Positions 11,975 to 23,400 of a stretch of 64,000 nucleotides of DNA are shown piece by piece. A program made the translations under genes and the position numbers. The stretch is from Trogon surrucura (Eukaryota > Chordata > Aves > Trogoniformes > Trogonidae): positions 138,969,845 through 139,033,844 of the forward strand of contig CM036617.1 of assembly GCA_020746105.1 (NCBI GenBank), in the 5' to 3' direction. Within the stretch, counting starts at the first letter, position 1. The number at the start of each line of letters is the position of its first letter. The notes under the pieces were generated by a model that was not told the DNA's origin, searched no databases, and was given only the letters and a program-made list of their open reading frames with translations.

Positions 11975-12538
11975 GCAGAAGCAATGAGGCCACACCTTGA
12001 GCATTGTGTTCAATTTTGGGCACCTCAGTATAAGAGGGATATCAAGGTGTTGGAGCGAGTGCAGAAGAGGGCAACAAAACTGGTGAAGGGCCTGGAGAAT
12101 AGACCTTACGAGGAGCGATTGAGGGAGCTGGGACTATTCAGTTTAAGGAAGAGGAGGCTGGGGGGGACCTCATGATGCTCTACAACTACTTGAAAGGACA
12201 TTGTAGAGAGGTTGGTGCTGGTCTCTTCTCACAGGTCATTAGGGACAGAACCAGGGGGAATGGGTTCAAGTTGCAACAGGACAAGTTTAGACTGGACATT
12301 AGGAAGAAATTCTTCATGGAAAGAGTGGTCAGACACCGGAACAGACTGCCTAGGGAGGTGGTTGAGTCGCCATCCCTGGATGTGCTTAAGTGTCACTTAG
12401 ATGTGGTGTTGGGGGATATGGTTTAGGGGTTATTGTAGTGTAGGGTTAATGGTTGTAGTGTAGGGTTAATGGTTGGACTCGATGATCCCAAGGGTCTTTT
12501 CCAACCTGAACTGTTCTATGATTCTATGATTCTATGAT
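11975..12538 (+). mobile_element. CR1 LINE 3' fragment, 5'-truncated
   Basis: The homology begins at AATGAGGCCACACCTTGAGC and encodes [20 protein letters not shown], then RATKLVKG and [14 protein letters not shown]. The frame then shifts by one base at about 12165-12175 and continues as [20 protein letters not shown] and further to the ORF2 C-terminus. The 3' end is the usual ATGATTCTATGATTCTATGA octamer array. A 20-base unit of the 3' UTR is tandemly duplicated at 12433-12472. Upstream reverse-transcriptase motifs are missing. Confidence 0.93.
12433..12472. repeat. 20-bp tandem duplication inside the CR1 3' UTR
   Basis: The unit TTGTAGTGTAGGGTTAATGG occurs twice head to tail with no difference. 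Other CR1 copies in the window have a single GTTAGGGTGGTGTAGGG-like segment here, so this is a private duplication of this copy or its subfamily. Confidence 0.9.
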
Positions 12539-15500
12539 CGGGTTCCCAGCTACACAGCGCTGCGCCTCACCTCCAACATGCTGGTGGATGGCTTTGTGCA
12601 GACAGAAACATTCTCATCTGCGTGGTGTAATAACCCACCCTGGCAGGCTGCTGCTGCTGCTGCTTCTGCTGCTGCAGTGGGAAATTTCACAGGCAAGCTT
12701 ACCCTCCCACTGTAATGGCTTGGGCCAAATTTTCTAGAAATAATGAAGTTACACAGAATAAAGCAATTTAAGTGGAGTGGGCAATTAAACCCGTATTTGT
12801 ATTTCTTCTACTGTTTTATAAGGCTGTTGCACGGCGCAGCCATTCTGATTGCATCTGTTACCTGATACTTCAAAATGATCAGAGAGCTGCTTCACACAAA
12901 CGTGTGTTGGCTGCCGATTATCCTTCTTTTGTCACCAACTCCTCTGCTTCCCATAGTCAGTCCTGTCTGCACCCACCACTTCATGCCACCTGTAGTGGAG
13001 CTCCCCAAGAAGCCTATTGCTGTGGGTACCCCTCCCCTGGATACCTCTATGGTCTCCTCAGGGATGATGTGCAAACCTTCTGAGCCTACAGACAATCCAA
13101 TTGCCTTCCCCATCAGCACCAGCTCCAAGGACCTGCAACAAGCCAAGAGTGGTGTAGGACAAAGGGACAGGTCCTTCTGCTTGGGGTGAGCCTAGGAGTA
13201 TCTCCCAGCATCACCCTGAGTCTCTTCAGGTGAGTGGGTACCCCCATACAGGGTGAGTTTACTCTGTGGGGAGGGGAGAAATGACAAGGCTGGCCAGAGC
13301 AAAGGTGTCTCCCTGCCAGGGCAGCCAAAGCAAAGCATGGCAGAGCAGGGCAAGCCTCCAGAGACATATGCCCAGCGGGGTCCTCCAACCTTCCAGCATC
13401 AGGGACCCACCTGTTTGTGCAATAGTGCAAACATTTGAGACCTCCTGGCCTGCCCATGGTGCTCTGACATCTGTGGCTCATTTATAAGCCAGGTGATGTG
13501 GCACCTTTGCCTGTGTTTGTGGTCCTCTGTAGCCATGTACTCAGGAAAGGAAAAGCTTCTGTGAAGTTGCCAAGGAGTCAAGAGATGTAACTGCTTCGAA
13601 ACTGCTGCCCCGTTGTTTCAGCCTGTGCCCTCTGGGTACCTGTCACTGGGGAGTGATGGTTTGTCTGCACGCCTTCAAAAGCACCTCCCACCCTCTCCTG
13701 TTATGCTTGTAACACCATGTGTACTTGGTCAGAAAGAAATAAGAGCTCTGAAGTGTTACCTATACTCTTCATTTCTGCATATGCCCGTAACTATAATTAA
13801 TCATATGTATCAACATGCGGTCAAGAGACTTGTCAAAACTGGAGCTCTCTAGCAGTAAACAGAGCTCACGCAATTAGCAGTCCCTGCTCTGAAAACGTTT
13901 GGATTGATTCATTGTTCCTTCCAACAGCTAAGAAAGTCAAGGAAGTAATAAATCATGAAAATATAGACAAGGCACTCAGCAAACTATGATGAAGACACTT
14001 CATCAGCCCCCTTTAGCTCTGCGTCAGTGTGCTGCCCTCGAGCCGGCACTGGCTGAGCTGGTTGCGTGACAACTGTAGCCAGGGAGCCCTCACTTAATGC
14101 TGTGGTAAACTTGGAAATACATTCTTGGTACTGGCAAATTACTGCTTCTTCTACTTGGAAATTACTTCTGAGTTAAAAGTAGAGGATTTCTTAATTGCTT
14201 TTAATTTACCTGCTACCAAGCACATGTCATCACTCAAAAGGATAGGAACATTTTGTGCACAGATTCTAACTCAAAGTGTAGGACCATCTCCGCTGAGCCC
14301 CCAAGGCTGGGTAGAACAGAGGGGCAAAGGGTGCAGCTGATTTTGCTGATCAGGAAAGAGTCTTTCCAACCGTTTGTGAGGATGCTGCAGGATGAGGTGC
14401 CCAGCTCTCCTGAGTCCTGGGCATGCTTTGTTAAAGTAGCTCCTTTTAACTTGCAAAAAAAATATAATTTTTTAAAAATCAACATTTGCTAAAGGAATAA
14501 AAGAAAAAAGGACAACAGAGGCAGAAGAGGAATTGTTCCTCCAAACTTTGAAGCTGGCGTTATCTATTAGAAACAACAAAAGGAACTCAAAGCTGGGAGA
14601 TGGAAAGCAACAAAATGTATGAAAGCAAATGACTTGAATGGGGCTCTCAGAAGTGACGGTGACATCCCTATTGGCTTCATTTCTGTTTCTGAGTGAAAAA
14701 GGAGAGTGTCATTTAAAGAACAGTGCTGTCTCAGTTGTCTCCACACTCGCGTTATTAACAGCAGTTGTGTTCAACAATTGTGGTGGTGTTCCAAAAATCA
14801 TTAGGATCTCACAGCCCAGATGTAGAGTGGAAATAGGAAGATGGTATGCAAGGTTTATATTTTTTAATAACAGCAACAAATAAAAAAGACCAGCTTTATT
14901 CTGTAAAAGTTCCTTATAGATGTAAAATGCAGTCACTTCTCTCGACTCCCTTGGTGGCTTCACAGCAGCTTTTCCTTTCCTGCATATGTGGCTAGAGATG
15001 ATGTCAAAGATGTCTTACTGTTCCCACAAGAAGAGGATGCTGATACCAGTGCAAGTGGAAACCTGAGCTGAATCTGTGCAAGGCTGTGTCAGAAGCCATT
15101 GAGTCTGGAAACCAGCTTACTCTGTGAGGAACAAAAAGTCTGGCTTCCAAGCTGCTCAAGTTGGAGCATCTCTGGTGGTACCCAGCCCAACCTCTTGCTC
15201 CAAGTATGTCCAGCCAGCCAGTCTGCTCAGGGCTCCAGAAGTGGAGACCTCATCACCTTTCTGAGCATCTGTACTGGTGTTTGACAATCCTCATGGTGTT
15301 AAATGCTCTTCCTTGTAGAAGGGAAAGCCTGTGTCCTGCGTTCCCAAAGGAATCTACCTACCCCAACCTGTATGGCTACACAGTGACATCTTGCATGGTG
15401 ATGTCCTGCATGGTTTCTGGTTCAGAGCTGGCATGTGGCCTCCAGGCAGCTGGCTCACCTGGCTGGCTGGCTGTCCCAGTCACTCCAAAACTTAACGTAT

Positions 15501-16849
15501 GTGGGGAGCCACAGCGACAACCTGGAGTCTGCTGTTTTCCTGTCTCCTGCTCTGAAGTCTTCAGTACAACTTAACTTGCTTCATTTGTTTGGTGAGAGCA
15601 GAAAGAAAATCTGCACTGAAGAAAAGTGTACTGGAAAATGTCTTGGTCCTACTGAAGTCAGCAGGAATATGTGCAGTGACCTCAGCAAAATGAGCATTTA
15701 AATAAGTTTGGGCCAAGAGCATCCCCATATGACCACGCCCTAGGGCTTATGCAATTTTTCAGGATGTTTTCAAGAGTAGTCACATTTATCTGTGCACTGT
15801 ACCTTTTTTTAGCTGAGCTGGAGTAGTCCAGGAAGACACCCACTGTGCTAGACCTGGCTGTGTGAGAGCAGCCTCCTTTCCAGGGGAAATGCTCTGATCA
15901 CGTTTTCATGGAACGCTGTGCTCGTTATGCCTGAATTTACGACCTACTTACACTTTATTTTTGTGGCTGTTTTCCAAGGGACATTGCAGTTTTTCAAGGG
16001 AATACATCTTCAAAGTGGAACAACTCCTCAGTCGGGCACAGGTGCGTGCCCCTGTGTCGCCGCAGTTTTATCCCTGTAAGTGTCAGGGATGCTGGGCAAT
16101 GTTGTGATTTGCAAACTGTGGCGGTTTGGTTCAGGTTTAGCTGAGATGCGAGACTTCAAATGCAGGAGCTTGAGCTGTAGCAAGCAAAAAGTTTCATTCT
16201 TTGGGGAAGGTTTTTGCTTCAGAAGTTGTTCATTTGATGATTGCCTTTGATAAGTAAATGCGGTGCCACGGCCTTCACTATTTCCACAAGTCTAAGAAAT
16301 TTTGTGTACTGGGACAGTGAAATGCAGAGAGCATCCCTTCACTGGGTACCTGGAAGAGGCAGAAAAAGACAAAAGCAGGGAGGCAGATAGACTCCTGTTG
16401 CACAGAGAAGGGGAGGAGGAAATATTCTCCAAGAGACAGGCTGGCACCAGAGTGAGGAACTGACACAAAGACTCACAGCACAAAGGAGGGTGCTTCATGA
16501 AATTAGAAGACACAGCTGCACTGATTTACGATGTAGTTTAGTAAACATTACACCCCAAAAGGACCTGAGGGAGAGGGATGTCCAAGACATCCTCTTGGAA
16601 GCAAATGAAGGAAATTAGAAGGTACATGGACCTGACAGTGAAAATGCTGTTCAAATAGGAAGGATAAAATAAAGAATTTGGGGGTTTAGGACACCAGAAA
16701 AAGTGCACCGCTTTGAATAGCTCCTTTTCTGCAGAAGACCAAGCTATATGGGGCTGCACAGAGGGGTTTCAATTAACAGAACAGTGTGCAAAGAAGGGAC
16801 CACCAAACTCTCAGGCTGTGCAAATTATTTTTGTTGGCAATATCTAGCA
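12539..16849. other. Intergenic sequence between CR1 copies
   Basis: This is unique sequence with a CTG microsatellite at 12647-12675. Short overlapping open frames at 12.8-13.5, 14.2-14.5 and 15.1-15.7 kb have no domain, signal or splice-site support. No host exon or RNA gene was identified. Confidence 0.55.
12647..12675. repeat. (CTG)n microsatellite
   Basis: Nine to ten CTG units with one TTC interruption, in intergenic DNA; potentially length-polymorphic. Confidence 0.85.
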
Positions 16850-19150
16850 GAGATAGAGACTATACTGTGCAGAAAGTCATAAATTGATTATGTATCAAGA
16901 TTAAAAGCCCAGGTAATAAATGTAAGGAATAGAAATTGCTGGTTTAGAAACATGCATTTGAACTAGCTGATATTAATGAAACCTAAAAGGATGACACATG
17001 ACAGGAATGTTGATTAAGTTGTTTATAATCTCTTTAGAAAAGATCAGCTCTGCAAAAGGGAAATCAAAGTGTCTCACAGTAGAAAACAGTGATGCTGGCA
17101 ACTAAGTCATCGGTCAACTGAAATATTTACTCATCCACTGGACCTAAGAAGTAAAGCTTGTGCTGATCCTCTAGGTGATACACACTTGACACCATTAAAT
17201 TCATTTGAGCTCTGTGAGTCATCCCTATAGAGGATGACTGCTCCTTAAACACATATCAATCATGTTTGCAACACTCTGCACTTGTGAGGCACTTCATTCT
17301 GAATGGTATAAAAAGGAGATTTCGGTCTGCCAGGACTTCTAAATCCCCCCAGCTGACAATTTTCTGACAGAAAGGCTACTACCAACAGGAAAAACATCTA
17401 CATCACATCTCAGCTTAGTGGACAAGGAAAACTGGTTCCCAGAACAAGGACACTTATGCAGCTTGAGGTATCACTGGTTATGACTTTGATCACATCCACT
17501 GTGTGAATGTAAAATATGGAGACAGAAGTCAGATAAACTCTTTGTCTTTCAGAGGGGCAATTTTGCAAAGCCAAATACTGACACATCAGGAGAAAAAAAC
17601 ATTTAATCAGGAAAATATACAAGGTATTTGCAAACTCTTTAATGAGGTTCGTCAAAGAACAGTTTCAGAATTCAGAAAGACTCAAACTAATTTCAAAAAA
17701 AGCCCCATCCTGTTTTGGAGGGTAAATAAAAGCGGACTGGGGGGGAAAAATGGATACCAAACTGATAGAGAAATTTCTGTTAAAACATGATGAGGAAAAT
17801 AAACATGCACAGGTAGTAGTAACAATGGCTTCAGATGGTAATGACAAGAATACACAAGAAAATGGGAATGGGAAATTCAACAGCAGCATTAATAAAAAGG
17901 TGGAACTTTAAAATAACTATCTTTGCCATGTGCAGATAAAATGACCAGGTGGCAGTGAGTGGGACATTAGATACAGCTGGTGACCAAGTACATTTAAGCC
18001 TAGCAGTCCTTAAACAGCAAGTCAAACAGCAATTACCAAATTTTTTGAATCAAAACTTTGTATCTGGGAAGTTGGCTGAGGAGCTTTTTAAACTGCTAAT
18101 AATGAGTTTTCAGGATGTGAGAGAAGACTCAGTAGCCCAGAAAAAAAAGATGAAATTGTGTCAATATTTTAAAAAGGGAAAGAGGGTGTCCAAAGTGAGA
18201 GAGCGTTAGCCTGACTTTGATCCCTGGAAAAAAAGCAGTGATGGGATTGATTGTTCAAGGCTTCAGTAATAAAGAATTTAAAGGGGCTAATAAAATTAAA
18301 TGCTAATCAAGGTGGGTTTAAGTAAAATGGATCTCCTCAAACTAATTTGATATCTTTTTATGAGATTACAAATTTGGATGACAAATGAAATAGTGTTAAG
18401 GTAATAGACTTCTGTAAGGCACATGACTTGGCACCGTTGCCTGGTATTTTGAGGAGGAAACGGGAACGATATAATTTCAACATGGCACACATTAAATGAA
18501 TTAAAAACCACCTAACTGATGTAATTAAATGAAGAATTATCTTAAAGAGGCTATATGGTTTGTAGGGTGCTCCAGGTAGTGGTTCCTGTCCCAACATGAT
18601 TTAAATCCTTGATCTTGACCAGGAAACCTGCCTCCTCCCAAAAAAAAAATGTGTTACTGAAACTTTTTGTAGACGAACCAAGTGTTGGACTGCAGGAAAT
18701 ATTGCATTTTAGAAAATGAGGTACAGCAAATCGGTCTACATTTCTGTACGACCATGTGTGAAGTCGTATCCCTAAATACAAGGATATGGGCCAGAGTGAC
18801 GGAGAAGATCTCTGAAAATAAAGGACTTGGATATGAGTCTGGCTGGCAAAAAGTAATGGGTGTTCCCACCTGGTGCTGCAGCCAGAAGAGCAAACACAGC
18901 AGATGAGTGGGCAAAGCCTGCAGAAGGAGGTGACATGTCATTTGCATTTGGCATCCCTGCGGCTGAGCTTTGCAAACATCCCAGCTCAGACATCTCCAAC
19001 TCTAACATGATTTTGAGATGTTGGAATTGACACCAGAAGGACCCATGGAAATGTGAGAAGGACTGGAAAATTTGCCCTAAATTAAGGTGTAAATCTGGGC
19101 AGCTCACTATGTCTTGCTGAAAAACCAAAAGGTGCAGGATGGTTTCATTG
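16850..19150 (+). mobile_element. Ancient CR1/L3-like LINE, decayed, with endonuclease- and RT-like parts
   Basis: A heavily decayed LINE is readable in order. Near 16965-17110 an endonuclease-like segment resembles the TETW...HDWNV...YNLFRKDR motif of CR1 ORF2. At 17310-17365 GAGATTT...GACAATTTTCTGAC matches the second half of that domain. At 17950-18230 GGCTGAGGAGCTTTTTAAAC, then AAAAAGGGAAAGAG, then AGCCTGACTTTGATCCCTGG match the linker and early RT. At 18325-18500 LISFYEITNLD, VIDFCKAHD and NMAHIK match RT motif A and its flanks. Many stops and indels mark it as much older than the CR1 copies with octamer tails. Its 3' end is unclear; the CR1 starting at 19286 lies just downstream in the same orientation. 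Confidence 0.65.
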
Positions 19151-19285
19151 TTACCTTTAAATAACCGCAGCATGCAGTTACATATTTGAAATAACCTGGT
19201 CTTAAAAATACATATATACATATTCATATGTACATAGATAGTGTTTTATTTAAAAAGAGAGTAATTAGCTACTAAAACATGGTGG

Positions 19286-20460
19286 CCATGCAGTGGATGT
19301 GGTCTACCTGGACATCAGCAAGGCCTTTGACACCGTCTCCCACAGCATCCTCATAGGTAAACTGAGGAAGTGTGGTCTGGATGATCAAGTAGTGAGGTGG
19401 GTCAGGAACTGGTTGAAGGGAAGAAGCCAGAGGGTTGTGGTCAATGGGGCTGAGTCTGGCTGGATGCCTGTGTCTAGTGGGGTCCCTCAGGGGTCAGTGC
19501 TTGGGCCGGTGCTGTTTAATATATTCATCAATGATCTGGATGTGGGATTAGAGAATGTTGTCAGCAAGTTTGCTGATGATACGAAATTGGGAGGAGTGGT
19601 TGACACACCAGAAGGCTGTGCTGCCATTCAGAGAGACCTAGACAGGCTGGAGGGCTGGGCAGGGAGAAATCTTATGAAGTTTAATAAGGGCAAGTGTAGA
19701 GTTTTGCACTTGGGAAAAAATAACCCCATGTGCCAATATAGGTTGGGGACTGCCCTGCTGGAGAGCAGCGCAGGGGAAAGGGACCTGGGGGTTCTAGTGG
19801 ACAGCAGGATGACCATGAGCCAGCAATGTGCCCTCGTGGCCAAGAAGGCCAATGGCATCCTGGGGTGTATTAGAAGGGGAGTAGCAAGTAGGTCAAGAGA
19901 GGTCCTCCTGCCCCTCTACTCTGCCCTGGTGAGGCCACATCTGGAATATTGTGTCCAGTTCTGGGCCCCTCAGTTCAAGAGAGACAGGGAGCTGCTTGAG
20001 AGAGTCCAGCGCAGAGCCACAAAGATGGTGAAGGGAGTGGAGCATCTCCCTTATGAGGAAAGGCTGAAGGAGCTGGGTCTCTTTAGCCTGGAGAAGAGGA
20101 GGCTGAGGGGTGACCTCATTAATGTTTATAAATATGTCAAGGGGGAATGTCAGGAGGATGGAGCCAGGCTCTTTTCAGCGGCGTCCACTGTCAAGACAAG
20201 GGGCAATGGGTGGAAGCTGGAACACAGGAGGTTCCACAAAAATATGAGGAAAAACTTTTTTACTGTGAGGGTGACCGAGCACTGGAACAGGCTGCCCAGG
20301 GAGGTTGTGGAATCTCCTTCTCTTGAGACATTCAAAACCCGCCTGGACGCGTTCCTGTGCGCTCTACTGTAGGTGATCCTGCTCTGGCAGGGGGGTTGGA
20401 CTAGATGATCTTTAAGGTCCCTTCCAACCTTTAACATTCTGTGATTCTGTGATTCTGTGA
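19286..20460 (+). mobile_element. Young CR1 LINE, 5'-truncated, reverse-transcriptase frame still open
   Basis: A 359-codon frame at 19293-20372 is uninterrupted from RT motif A to the natural C-terminus of ORF2. Visible motifs are [18 protein letters not shown] (motif A, catalytic Asp), [20 protein letters not shown] (motif B) and [10 protein letters not shown] (motif C with the DD pair). Next comes [16 protein letters not shown], then [16 protein letters not shown] near the end, and FLCALL then stop. The 3' UTR ends with three ATTCTGTG octamers at 20436-20460. The endonuclease domain and N-terminal RT motifs are absent, so the copy is dead despite its open frame. The open frame and clean tail suggest recent insertion, next to the older LINE at 16850-19150. 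Confidence 0.95.
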
Positions 20461-23400
20461 AAACAACCTTCAAATGACTGCACTATTCTTTGCAACCGGC
20501 AATTTTAAAATCAAGATCTGATGTATATCTTCAGAAAAAAATTTATTGTGGGAGTTCCATTAGTTAAAAATAAACAACCAAACAACCAGTGTGAACCCTT
20601 ACAGCTTAATTTACTGAGTTTTGGACCAGGCCCTGCCTTAATTCTGGGGAATTCTGCAAAATGACCAGTGGCCGTGGTGCCTCTGCCCCCAGCACCTCAC
20701 TGGGACTGAGCGAACAACTGGAACTAAGAAAAATGCTCCTTTACCCAGACATGTCATTTCACACCCTGGCAGGCAATTAAAATGCAAATTAAAAATGTTA
20801 ATTAGAACTGTTTCAACATCTATTCTAATGCACAGGATGGGAATTCTGTAGAGGGTATGGAGGGAGATGCATTGTTCCTCGGGCAAAACCCTCCCACTAC
20901 TCTTGCTCTGGAGTGAGCAGAGATAGCTGCTACTTTTTTGAAAACCTGACTGCAGGAAAAAAAACCACAAAAAAACAACAAAAAAAACCCCCAACCCCAA
21001 ACAACAACAACCCACAATGAAAAATGAAGTGCTGAGGTCTGATTCCGATCTCAAATACTGGGATAAATCCACCGAAGCCGGGGGAGTCGTGGTACGTCGT
21101 TGATTTAACAAGGTCAGAATAAAGCCCTGGAAAAAAGATTTACAATGGAAGAAGGTGTGAAAGGGCATCCATCCCACAATGAAACATCTGTCTTATACTA
21201 TTTTTACTATTCTTCCCCAATTGTTTTTGGTTTGTTTTTTTTTAAAATCACAGCCAACTTACATGTAACGATAAAGACAGACACTAGCTAACATATGGCT
21301 CCAACACACCGAACGAGGTGGGGGATCACCCTCTCTCAGTGTGGGTTGTGGAGGGGTGGAGGTTGTGGTGTCGGGGCGCTCAGCCCCTGTAGCTCTGCCC
21401 ACAGGTTTTTATGACATCAACTGCTCTGTAAATGCACACCAGCAGGTCTCCTTTCCACGTTAAATATGCAGTTGATCTGCTAAGGCTCATCCCAATACAC
21501 CCTGATGTTTAAGACAACTTTCTTCCCTTTCCTATTTAAAATCTACCTACATCAAAGATGAAATCTGGATGCTCCCAGAGCTGTGATGAGGTTGTTTTTA
21601 CAGCTATTTGAGCAGCATGTTATACCTGCTTATTTGAAGATGATGATATTTGTATTGTTGCTAAGAATTCATGCCAAGCATAATTTTGGGGCGTTGTGAA
21701 GATACCATATTTGCATATTTTAAGTATTGATATAATACAAAATTCTTTTTATGACTCTTTCACAGCATAATAATGCTCTTTCCATTGCATGACAGCCTTT
21801 AGCACAGAAAAATTCAAAAACAGAAGAGAATTATTTTTTTTAGAAAACGGATTTTTTTTTTAATCTGATTTTCATTTTCCTGTGTTTGGAGCATCCCTTA
21901 CTGCTCACGACCTGCTACATATCATCCAGATAAAAACAGTAATTGCACAGAGATATAGGCACTTCACACAGCAATGCCTTAATCAAACAAATGACTGCAT
22001 TCTGAAGAAGTTTGATTTATTTATTTTCTGAAGCGCACTCTATTTCTAGCCTTGCAGGCTTTATGCCAGTTGCCAGTGTAGAAGACAGCCCATATGAATC
22101 CCTTCTTTCCTTTTTCTTCTGTCCATTTGACTAGTCCCAGCCCTCTCTCTGCCATTCCCTACTTCTTGAGAACAGAGAGACCCTATTTCTGCTCTCTTAG
22201 GCTCCATGCCAAGCCCTAGGATAGAAATAACTGGTACGGAGTCTGCAGACCTCTTCTTGCTTCCCTCCTCTGACTGACTCCCGTCTCTCATTTCCTTTCT
22301 CCTGATTCTTCATGCCAACAGCTTTTGTGCCCTGCTCCAGAAGGGCTCTCCTGGAGCTGCCCCTTCCCGCAAAACCAGCCCCTGCTCGTTGGCAGTAGCA
22401 GCTGGCTTGGCCTGCGGGCGGGGGGATCTGAAGGGGCCAAGTAGCTCAGGTGGGCTTGAGGATGTGCTAATGAGCAGCACATGTTACTGGTGAGCGCCTG
22501 TTATTGACACGGCTTTCCAAGTGAGACAAGCCTGGGAGGAAAGATGGTGAGGAAGAAAAACCAGGGACAGACACTGTCTCTTCTTCCATGGTCTATGTGA
22601 AGCTCACTTTTTGTGTGGTGAGGAGTATTTGTATTGTATTTTAATTGCCAAGAAGCCCTACGATGCCTGGCTTGTTGCAAGCTTTCTCACGGCACAGGGT
22701 AATAATGACCAGTGCTGGTGGTCATCTGGTCCCTCTGGGCAGGCTGTGGCTCTGGGGGGGCTTCTCCCAGTGCTGGCAGCTGCTATTTCTTTGTGATGTT
22801 TTCTTACCATAAAAGGGTTTTCTAGACAGTTGGAGTATGTAATTTAGCAGCATTGAGGTGGAGGTGCCATGTGTGAGCAGCTGCTTTGCTGAGGGACGTA
22901 GCAATGAAGCCAAACTTGAATGTGGGGAAAGAAGAGGGGTCTAGCAGTTGGGTGGGTGGGTGAGCTGGCTCCTGTGCAGATGTGTTATTGACCTCAGACT
23001 CCTTTAATTTGCTTAGTCTGCTCTTAAGTGGAGGAAATGAAACTTGATGCGATGTTAAAACGCTGCTGAGGGACCCACTTTCCTTCAGCCTTAGCAAGTC
23101 TTTTGCCCCCAGCTCAGGAGAGGCACACCATTAGTCACAGGGACAGGTTTGGGGGACAGAGCAGGGTGGAGGGGCCTGGTAATGCTCTCGCAAGGAGCAG
23201 GTTTTGGTCTACAGCTGAGTTAACCCACTGGGATCTGCATCTTCTGTTCTCCAGGCTTTGCTGGAGAGGTTGCTGAAGGCAGGATGTGCTTGGCCACTCT
23301 TCATGCCCTGTGGGATGTCTGACAGCACTGAGCTTGATTAGCCCAGTCAGATGCTTGATGGATGCCCACTGCAAAGCCAAGTGTGAGGGCTGGGCTGTAG

